In this document: piece by piece, positions 1 through 6,987 of the stretch | Layout: every line of letters starts with the position of its first letter | Position numbering within the stretch: the first letter of the stretch is position 1 | Source: Hypsibius dujardini | Lineage: Eukaryota; Tardigrada; Eutardigrada; Parachela; Hypsibiidae | DNA length: 20,746 nt | Reading direction: 5' to 3' | Assembly (NCBI GenBank): GCA_001579985.1 | Contig: LRSR01011918.1 | Coordinates: 1 to 20,746 of the forward strand | Notes under the pieces: model-generated | Seen by the model: the letters and a program-made list of their open reading frames with translations, nothing else | What the model was told of the DNA's origin: nothing | The model's database searches: none | Translations under genes and position numbers: made by a program

Positions 1-25
1 CAGACAGGCAGGCAGACAGGCAGGC

Positions 26-57
<32 letters not shown>
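1..57. repeat. (CAGA/CAGG)n microsatellite in RTF2 intron 3
   Basis: Uninterrupted tetranucleotide array, alternating CAGG and CAGA units, lying immediately after the RTF2 exon 3 donor (minus strand). It is cut by the window edge, so its full length is unknown. Confidence 0.95.
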
Positions 58-61
58 TTAC

Positions 62-985
62 ATTTGGGCATGTCTCCGATTTCAGCGCCTTCAGAGCCCT
101 GTCGGAGATGACACATCCGCAGCTCTTCAGAAAGGAAAACAGCTGCCGTCCGGTCATTTCCAACCCAGTAACGGGGCAGACCCAGCGCGCGAGATCGTGG
201 AATCCGCCTTGGTCGAGCGGCGACTCCGGTGCGCTTGACGTCTTTGATGCCTCCGTCAGGCGCAATTCGGTCACATCCTGAAAACAGACAAAAACTTACA
301 ACAATTCTCAACCAGTGATCTCTGCGGAAAGAATGAAGATATCGTCTTCCAAAGCAGTCGATTTTCAAGAGCGACAATAAACATAGGATGCGGTTGTTTG
401 ATTGGCTGATCAGCGAGAGCAACGTATTGAGGTAAAACAAGTCCTTGATTGATTGATTGTCTTGAATCAATCGGTTCAAGCCAATCAATCAATCAGCCGA
501 TGACTTCAATCTTGACTTTTCTCAAGACGAAAAAGTGCAATTTTTTGACGTTCAGAACCGATTGGCGTACCTTCATGCTTTTGATGTGTTCCACGCCTTC
601 GAGTGCCGCCTTTTTGCTCAGCAAATGGACGAGGACGGAATCTTTGTTGTAGAGTCGACCGAGGTCACATGCGACAATGGGAGGACGAAGGGGTTCCTGT
701 GAAATCTGACAGTACTTCCACTTCGCCGCGGTTTCCGCATCTTTGTCTTTCTAGTAAAATAAAATCGAATTGAAAGAAGGCCCAGAAATTCCGAAATATT
801 ACGAAAGAGCCTTCCGAGAAAACCCGAAAAGCATGCCACACAATTAGGCACTTTCCCTGTACCGAATGCTGCTACTTTAGCCCAAGAATAGTCAGGGAAA
901 ATGTCTAATGCATTACCTGCTGCGGCTTTTTCTTCGTTCGCACGAGTTCCACCCGCCTCGCAATAGTTCCTCCATCGTTTCCCAT
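62..985 (-). CDS. RTF2: RTF2 (replication termination factor 2), 5' three exons, partial
   Basis: Exons on the minus strand: 985-917 (start codon), 750-571, 277-62; all introns are phase 0 with GT..AG ends, and the donor after base 62 (GTAAGT) leads into an intron that leaves the window. They encode 155 residues. Exon 1 reads MGNDGGTIARRVELV, the hallmark RTF2 start. Exon 2 has KDKDAETAAKWKYC, then PIVACDLGRLYNKD, the first half of the RING/U-box-like fold. Exon 3 has DVTELRL, then WVCPVTGLEMTGR and KSCGCVISDRALK, the second half with the CGC motif. Human RTF2 is about 306 aa, so roughly half is visible. The family acts at replication forks; in fission yeast it supports termination at RTS1, and in vertebrates its removal from stalled forks by proteasome shuttles allows restart. 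The start codon has G at -3 and +4. The gene is head-to-head with the GAP-less CYK-4 paralogue. Identity is assigned from remembered family sequence, without a database search. Confidence 0.93.
446..495. repeat. Perfect-arm hairpin built from GATT/AATC repeats in RTF2 intron 2
   Basis: Left arm 446-466 and right arm 475-495 are reverse complements over 21 bases with one mismatch, around an 8-base loop (tcaatcgg). The arms contain GATT repeats on one side and AATC on the other, joined through CTTGAA/TTCAAG. It sits inside the 278-570 intron of RTF2. Confidence 0.85.
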
Positions 986-1189
986 ATCTCCAATGAAGAA
1001 AAGTAAAAAGACGACGAACAAAAATCGAAAGGATCAGAGGCAGGCAGACAATAAGGCAGGCAATAAGGATCAAATATTGCGGAAAAACCAAAACAATATG
1101 TTCATCCAGGCCTAATAAAATTCAGCGGTAGCTAAACCGAACTTTCACGGCGTTAAAACGACGCACAACGCATGAATCGAATGGCACAC

Positions 1190-1545
1190 AGATGTGGCAC
1201 GCCCCTGAGTGAAAGCAGCACTGGCATTGGTTGAAAGGATAAAAGTCAGCCAGTCACAAAACAGTAGAAACGGTATCTTCCAATCAAAGCTGTTTGACCA
1301 TTTGGTTCGGTCAGCATATTTTGTTGTGCAAGAATTTCAAAGCGCCCAGAATATTTCAATGGAACAAAGATGTGGCACGCCCCTGAGTGAAACCAGTCCT
1401 GGCATTGGTTGAAAGGATAAAAGTCAGCCAGTCACCAATCAATAGAAACGGTATCTTCCAATCAAAGCTGTTTGACCATTTGGTTCGGTCAGCCTATTTT
1501 GTTGTGCAAGAATTTCAAAGCGCCCAAAATATTTCAAAAATCCAT
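1190..1545. repeat. 178-bp tandem duplication upstream of RTF2
   Basis: Copy 1 starts near 1190 and copy 2 near 1368; for example atatttcaa is at 1351 and again at 1529, giving a period of exactly 178. The copies differ at only a few positions. Each contains ATTGG followed by GGATAAAAG, and a forward CCAATC. The array lies in the RTF2 / CYK-4 paralogue intergenic region, so it may be promoter sequence (inference). Short open frames across both copies are a by-product of the duplication and not genes. Confidence 0.93.
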
Positions 1546-1682
1546 TTCCCGCCCGATATTTATCTCTTATTTCCGGGGCAGTTCTCAGTTTAATTTTCGC
1601 CCAGCCAATTTTCTGCAATAAGTTTGTTTGGACGGCGGATCAATCAGGTGGGGAGGTCAGTCAGTCCCACATTGCATTCCAT

Positions 1683-1810
1683 TACAGTGAGAATCGAACG
1701 ACGTCACAGTGTCGTTTCTATTGAACCGTTTGCTCGGCGCCGGCCGTTGCTAGTTTGGAGTATGATACAGTAAAGTAGAAACGACACTGACGTCGTTCGA
1801 ATCAACTGTA
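1683..1810. mobile_element. 124-bp MITE with TA target-site duplication
   Basis: An element of 1685-1808 is flanked by TA (1683-1684 and 1809-1810). Its ends are inverted repeats of about 35 bases: the left arm runs from CAGT through cgaacgacgtca to gtcgtttct (ending at 1719), and the right arm (1777-1808) is its reverse complement with a few small differences. The interior is about 57 bp and non-coding. TA duplication and CAGT ends point to Tc1/mariner or pogo-type transposase mobilisation. Confidence 0.75.
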
Positions 1811-1812
1811 AT

Positions 1813-2036
1813 TTTTGTTTTTGACAAAATTGACATCTCAAGTCCTCGTTTTGTTTTTCGCTCATCATGTTTTTCCTATTTTGAAATTCACTTGAAAATG
1901 TTCACATTTTTAATTTTACCCATTATGGCTTAGAGAAACAGCTTTTGCAGCCGTTTCGGAGCTTTAAAATTGCTCGGGAAATTAACATGGATGGCTGCCG
2001 CTGATTGTTGATTGGCTTGTTTCATCTACCGCCCTC

Positions 2037-2081
<45 letters not shown>

Positions 2082-2179
2082 GCAGCAAAAGTATTTTCAT
2101 TTCGGCATTCCCCTCTGAATTGCATTCTGTCAATTTCTTGGCAGCATTTCTGGACAAACACTTTTCGCCGAAGAGAATC
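1813..2179. other. Presumed promoter/5' leader of the GAP-less CYK-4 paralogue
   Basis: No coding exon is recognisable. It contains an (AATC)n run at 2037-2080, an ATTGG at about 2011, and TTTTCGCC (2162-2169), a partial E2F-like match just before the start codon. The frame is open upstream of the chosen ATG back to an ATG at 2012, but that stretch is mostly AATC repeat translated as Ile-Asn-Gln-Ser and is unlikely to be protein. Confidence 0.4.
2037..2080. repeat. (AATC)n microsatellite
   Basis: About ten uninterrupted AATC units upstream of the first coding exon of the GAP-less paralogue. Confidence 0.95.
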
Positions 2180-3765
2180 ATGGGCGTCAACAGTCGTGCT
2201 CGGGGCGCCGCGGACTTGAAGCACTACCAAGGGGAAGATGATTATGCGAAGTTTCGAGGGAAAACTCATGATCCTCACCGTCCGCACCGAAAACTTGCCA
2301 GGGAAACAATCGAAACTGGTAAAAGAGCTTCTCGTTCAGTTGCTCATTTGAGGATAATTTGAGCACGTGTGAATACTATGGCGTTTTGCAGAGGAGGATT
2401 TTTTGGGATACGTTGGACGTTCGGAGAAGGAAGTACGACGGAGCTGGAGCCAATCAGAACGACAAGCGGCGGAGCTGCGTGCGCTTGTGGAGGAACAACG
2501 CTCGCGGGCTGCCATGTTCGACAAGAAGGCCGACGTGATGAGGTTGGGACGGATTTTGAAGATTTAGTTCGGTTGATTGGCTGATTGTGTCACACACGTG
2601 TCCTGTTGATTGATTGATTGATTGTGTCGTACACGTGTGTTGTCGATTGATTGATTGATTGTGTCATACACGTGTGTTGTCGATTGATTGATTGATTGTG
2701 GCCTCCACGTGTCTTGCTGTTTGATTGATTGATTGATTGTCTCGCACATGTGTCTTGCTGGTTGATTGATTGATTGTGTCGCACACGTGTCTTGCTGGTT
2801 GATTGATTGATTGTGTCTTATACGTGGCGATTTTTTTTATCCAGGCAGCTGTTGGGACAGGAGATGGAACGACGGCGCGCCTACGAAAGCCAAGTGGCAG
2901 AACTGGAGAATGTTTCGCAAAATTTGCGGGATATTCTGCGGCAAGACGTGGACATGCCGGTCAGCGACGAACAGCGTCTGCACTATCGAAGCTTCTCTCG
3001 GCACGACACCGCCACCGATCGTTACAATTACCAGAGCACACGCGACGCTTCAATCCATCGAAGGTAACATCAGTCACGCGTACAAGGGAGGGCTTTCGTG
3101 ATTGGTTGGTTGGTTGATTGATTTGATTGCTTGATTGCTTGGTCATACCGATTTCCCTGTTCTCTTCATTTGATTGATTGCTTGATTGCTTGATGATATC
3201 ATATCCTCTGTCTCTTCCTTCCCCTTCCTCTTTCCTGTTCTCTAGGCACTCGACACCCAGTAAGAAGCCCACGACTAATGATGACTTTGTTGATCGGTGG
3301 AATGAGGAGAATTTCGCCGCTCAGCAGAAGAAGAAGGCTGAGCAACCGGAGAAGCGGGAGCGAGATCGAAAGGAGAAAATTCGCAGCGTCAAAGTGATAA
3401 GTGATCGGACGAGCGGCGAATTCGCCACCAAGCCAGTTAAGATGAAGGTCCGTTGGCTTTTTTCCAACATTTCTTTTCAATAAGCAGAATTACCAGTCTC
3501 TGAAACAGGAAGGCGATGTGGAGATCATCATCACGACGAATATGCGCATCCCGGAGGACGGACCGGTTGAGGCTGTCTCAACCTTCAAGACCATTCCGGG
3601 GAAGCGTGTTAGCTTTGCGGAGAAAATGCCCGAGGAAGAGGAGGAGGAAGATGCGCGACGGAACTTGTTTTCCGTGTGGGATGAACCGGATAATCGTAGT
3701 CGAAGGGGTAAGAGATGTTAAGACTTATTCAGACAGACAAACAGGCAGACAGACAGACAGACAAG

Positions 3766-3804
<39 letters not shown>

Positions 3805-4832
3805 ACAGGCAGGCAGGCAGGCAGGCAGACAGGCAGACAGACAGACAGACAGACAGACAGACAGGCAGGTAGACTAAACCTTCCCTTTTCTAGGCCATAA
3901 CGAGAGTGAGCTGGAGTCGCTGCGATGTCACATCAGTCCGGCGCATTCGTCCAGCGAAGACCTCTCTCCGGATGCCAGTCGGCGTGCGCAGTGGAAGACT
4001 CGACTGGAGCAGGACCGACAACAGCGGGTCCATTTCTACGCGGAGAAGTGCTTCCTCAAGGCCGGGACGTGTTTGGCCTGCAAGCAAGGCATTGCATTCG
4101 GCAACACCGAGCGAGTGTGTGTAGTGTGTCAGCGGGCGTGCCATGCCAAGTGCGCTGAGTCGGGTAGTGCTGGACCTTGTGTGCCGACTTCAGCCAATAG
4201 TCTAGACGGGAAGCAGAAGGAAATTGAGATTAGCCATCATCGTGGCGGAAATACCGGAGCGGGAGACTATCGCCGTGATGATCCGGGAACTACGGCTGCT
4301 CGGCCACACGATGTTTACGGTTAGTCTTTAAATGCAGGAATGCTCTCTGCTTTTTCTTACAAATGTGATCAGACAAGACAGGCAGGCAGTCAAGCAGTCA
4401 AGCAGGTGCCTTTGACAAACAATGAGACAGACAGCCACTGAGATATGTGCGCCCAGGCAGACATACACTAAGATTTACTGATCGACCGACAAACTGGAGC
4501 GACAAGCTGGTGATTAGGCAGGCAGACACTAACGTGCACGGATAAATAGGCACTAGGCAGACAGGCACCCAAATTCACGACAGATAGACGAAATCGGAAC
4601 ACGGAAAGAGACCATGATAAGTGACCAGACAGACATTAAGACATACAGTCCCTAAAGTTTGCAGACAGACAAACTAGGCGCGGAGACAGTGACCCGAATA
4701 AGCGGCGAGACAGACAAAGAATGAAATACGTTCCTGGATTCAAGACTTTCAGACACACCGGCACACAGACACTAACGAACACAGACATTAACTTGTTCGA
4801 ACACGCAGACAGACAGACGTACACGCACACGC

Positions 4833-4872
<40 letters not shown>

Positions 4873-5249
4873 GTGTTCGTCTGTTGGTCTGTTGACTGAA
4901 TTGGTTTTTCGAATCGGATTGCGATGTTCCCTGATGATCTTTTTCTGTGTGGCAGATGGCATGGGAGCTGGCCGAAATCCTACGGCTATGGAGGGCGGCA
5001 GCGGAAGTAGATGCCCCGTCAAGGCCAAGAAGTCCTTATTCAACAAAGTTATGTCTTGTCTGAAACCGTCTGGGTAAGCTTTCCTATGTACAAGGAGCCT
5101 ACTTTTTACCACTGCTTTATGGAACGAAGGGAATGACGCACATCTTCTACCTTCTCAGATCGGCTGTGAAAGTGCAATGCGGGAAATCGCGGAGCGGAGC
5201 GGAGATCGCGGAACGGAGCGCCGGCCACATTCTCGGCACGGAAGTTTAG
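2180..5249 (+). CDS. CYK-4/RACGAP1 paralogue lacking the RhoGAP domain
   Basis: Coding exons: 2180-2318, 2392-2542, 2845-3063, 3246-3447, 3509-3707, 3894-4319, 4956-5073, 5159-5249 (TAG 5247-5249); 514 aa, with all phases consistent. The ATG at 2180 has A at -3 and G at +4, and gives a 46-residue first exon against 41 in the neighbour. Exons 2-3 form the coiled coil (EEDFLGYV, with the conserved Trp in VRRSWSQSE; QEMERRRAYESQVAELE). Exon 5 has the conserved IPEDGPVEAVSTFKTIP segment, close to human RACGAP1, followed by a Glu-rich run. Exon 6 has a C1 zinc finger at residues 350-399 with all His/Cys ligands. The C-terminus, ending in the CPVKAKKSLFNKVM region and a short tail, has no GAP sequence. 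Introns hold GATT and CAGA repeats. Centralspindlin CYK-4 binds kinesin-6 through its coiled coil and activates ECT2/Rho in cytokinesis; this form could bind partners and membrane but not stimulate GTPases (inference). Confidence 0.88.
2587..2820. repeat. 37-bp minisatellite carrying CACGTG-type cores in intron 2
   Basis: Seven units start at about 2587, 2624, 2661, 2698, 2739, 2776 and 2813, spaced 37 bp except one 41-bp step. Each has GTGTC, then an ACACGTGT-like palindromic core, then TTGCTG or TGTCG and a GATT run. The array fills the intron 2543-2844 of the GAP-less paralogue. Confidence 0.92.
3100..3195. repeat. GATT-type simple repeats in intron 3
   Basis: Two clusters of GATTG/GCTTGATT units (about 3100-3142 and 3170-3195) inside the 3064-3245 intron. 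Confidence 0.85.
3722..3873. repeat. (CAGA/CAGG)n array in intron 5
   Basis: About 150 bp of nearly pure CAGA and CAGG units, occupying most of the 3708-3893 intron and ending about 20 bp before the acceptor. Confidence 0.97.
4031..4180 (+). other. C1 zinc-finger domain of the GAP-less paralogue
   Basis: Ligand spacing is H-x12-C-x2-C-x12-C-x2-C-x4-H-x2-C-x8-C (residues 350-399). All eight zinc ligands are present; the last spacing is one longer than in the full-length neighbour (x7). C1 domains of this family bind membrane phosphoinositides or regulate the adjacent GAP domain; here no GAP follows. Confidence 0.9.
4320..4955. repeat. Intron 6 with degenerate and pure CAGA repeats
   Basis: Donor GTTAGT at 4320 and acceptor TGTGTGGCAG ending at 4955. 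The intron is scattered with decayed CAGACA units from about 4365 onward and has a pure run at about 4830-4872. In the full-length paralogue, the four RhoGAP exons lie at the corresponding place; I see no GAP-like coding sequence here. Confidence 0.8.
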
Positions 5250-5896
5250 CGCGCTCGCCGTCGTACTTCCGTTTTTGTCTGTTGGTTTTTTGTTTTTCCT
5301 TCGAGCAGTTGCATTTGTTTTCAATCGGGGCGTCTTTATTCAGCAGCTTCTCTTTCCTAATTCGATGGGGGCTCTTTGTTTTGCCGGTTGTTCAGGGCGA
5401 CGTTTGTCAATAGAAGCTTCAGTTTTTATTTATATTGTTTATACCATAAAATCCGTGACTGAAATGCCGATAAAAAGTAACTTCCTGTTAAGACTAGTAA
5501 GCATAAAATTGAGTGCAACCTTGTGGAAGAGTTCGCATAAGCAAGCAATCAATCAATCAGTCAGTGGGATTTAACTTTAATCAATCAATCAATCAATCAA
5601 TCGATCAATCTATCGTTCAGTGACGGATAATTCTGATCAATCAATCAATCAATCGATTGAATTTGAATACGACAGGGAAATTGCTCAAATTTAGCACCCC
5701 TTCAGGTCTCGGTGCGGTGTGCTTTTCACACTTCGATTATTCTTTTTTCCTAAAACTTTTATTTCATAAGTGTTCACGCTAAATCTGAGACTACGAAAAG
5801 TAAGTTTAGTCATGTTCTTACCTTTAAAAATGGCGATGTGTGTCATTTAAATCCGTTGTCCGTCAATGCGTCATTAGGCTAAATCCCTTTACCTGA
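5250..5896. other. 3' flank of GAP-less paralogue and intergenic spacer
   Basis: No exon recognised. It contains AATC microsatellites at about 5546-5562, 5578-5606 and 5636-5656. I find no exact AATAAA; the nearest A-rich hexamer-like words are CATAAA at about 5446 and 5501. No RhoGAP-like coding sequence is visible in the spacer. Confidence 0.5.
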
Positions 5897-6080
5897 TTTG
5901 GCGGTGTGATTGTAATTCAGCCAATGGTTAAGTGGGCAGTAGCCTTCTCGGCCAATCACAGGCAGCGTTGGGTGGACAGTAGCCTTCTCGGCCAATCACA
6001 GGCTGCGTTGGGTGGACAGTAGCCTTCTCGGCCAATCACCGGCAGCATTGGGTGGCAGGGATTAGCATAAAAAATTGCGC
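5897..6080 (+). promoter_or_regulatory. Probable promoter of full-length CYK-4: E2F-like site, CCAAT-box repeats, TATA-like word
   Basis: TTTGGCGG at 5897-5904 resembles an E2F site. Forward CCAAT boxes are at 5921, 5952, 5992 and 6032, and a reverse one (ATTGG) at 6047-6051. A TATA-like ATAAAAAA follows at about 6067. Multiple spaced CCAAT boxes (NF-Y) with an E2F or CHR element are typical of G2/M-expressed genes, which suits a cytokinesis gene. Factor binding is inferred from motifs only. Confidence 0.6.
5932..6060. repeat. 40-bp tandem repeat, three full copies, each with a CCAAT box
   Basis: Units 5932-5971, 5972-6011 and 6012-6051, then a partial unit to 6060. Each runs GTGG(G/A)CAGTAGCC..GGCCAATCAC..TTGG. 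The copies differ at only a few positions, so the array is recently amplified or homogenised. Confidence 0.95.
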
Positions 6081-6089
6081 AAAACGAAA

Positions 6090-6217
6090 GCAGCAACGCT
6101 TGGAGTTTTCGTTTTTATTTCTTCCTCAACTCCTGTTTAGCTTTCCACTTTTCAGCTTTCCCTCTAATCGACAAAAAAATTAACCTGGTTTTTTCCATCG
6201 GAATCCCCCATCGAGTG
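6090..6217 (+). other. Probable non-coding first exon of full-length CYK-4
   Basis: The TATA-like word near 6067 would place transcription start near 6095. A strong donor, GTAAGA, follows GAGTG at 6218. The first coding exon begins right after an acceptor (TTATTATCCAG, ending 6983) only four bases before its ATG, which implies an upstream untranslated exon. The intron would be 6218-6983. The 5' boundary is a guess. Confidence 0.45.
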
Positions 6218-6646
6218 GTAAGAAGAGTTGTTGCGGAGAAATTTAAAGGAGCCGTTGTGCGGCGTCCTCGATGTTCGATCTCTTTTTTTTAACTCACCGA
6301 TTAGAGTGAGCTTCTTCTTTGCCAATTTAAACTAGAGAGGTATGAAATTTTTTTTTTATTAACGAAGCACACAATTTTTCTTAGGCGAGAATGGTTTGGG
6401 AGGTCCTTTTCAGTTCGGCTGTAGATTGGCTACTGTTTGTTCCACTTGATTGATTGATTCGCTAAATTTCTTTCGAGTTTTTGTTGTGCTTTTTCCCCTA
6501 AGCAGAAATCCTAGTTTTTTAACCTATCCCGCCATTCCCCCACGTCTTTGGAGCATGCGGAAGGCTATTGAAATCTGTTTTGCTTGAGTTATCTCATATC
6601 GGGAGTCAGCGACATGTCGATTTGTCCCTAAATACCCGTCATTCTG

Positions 6647-6739
6647 GATTGATTGATTGATTGATCAGTTGATTGATTGATTGATTGATGAGTTGATTGA
6701 TTGATTGATCAGTTGATTGATTGATTGATTGATTGATTG
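6647..6739. repeat. (GATT)n clusters in the presumed 5'UTR intron
   Basis: Three runs of TGATTGAT units separated by TGATCAGT or TGATGAGT. They fall between the presumed non-coding exon and the first coding exon of the full-length gene. Confidence 0.95.
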
Positions 6740-6987
6740 GTCTTGATTCGGGGACATTTTCCATTTCGTTTCCAACTTTGTTGGATAGGCTAAGATACTT
6801 TTCGCAATCTGATATTGAATATTTGAACCTAATTTTCAATTTTAAAAGTTTGATGATGAGTTTGTAGATACTCCGCATTTAAATTGAACATGCGATGAAT
6901 TTTGTTCGGGCGAGAGATCAGTTGATTGGTTGATTGTCATGTGAACGTATTTCATTTTCAAATGTTGTTTTCTTATTATCCAGCGCC

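Noticed and set aside
1209-1593. Two similar 67- and 68-codon open frames
   Set aside because: Their similarity comes from the 178-bp tandem DNA duplication; there is no codon-like conservation pattern and the frames end at the repeat boundary.
1-2179. A third CYK-4 copy upstream
   Set aside because: The only coding exons there are on the minus strand and match RTF2.
2012-2179. Upstream in-frame ATG at 2012 as the start of the short CYK-4 copy
   Set aside because: It would translate the AATC microsatellite; the ATG at 2180 has better context and gives a first exon of similar length to the paralogue.
2564-2784. Asn-Gln-Ser-Ile repeat open frames on the minus strand
   Set aside because: They are translations of the GATT minisatellite in intron 2 of the GAP-less paralogue.
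2587-2820. CRISPR-like regularly spaced repeats (also 7216-7490)
   Set aside because: Units are contiguous and near-identical throughout with no unique spacers, lie in introns of an animal gene, and are ordinary minisatellites.
5250-5896. Possible RhoGAP remnants after the short CYK-4 copy
   Set aside because: I looked for GLYR, NEPLL and NLxKV-like words in the spacer and found none; the frame ends cleanly at 5247-5249.
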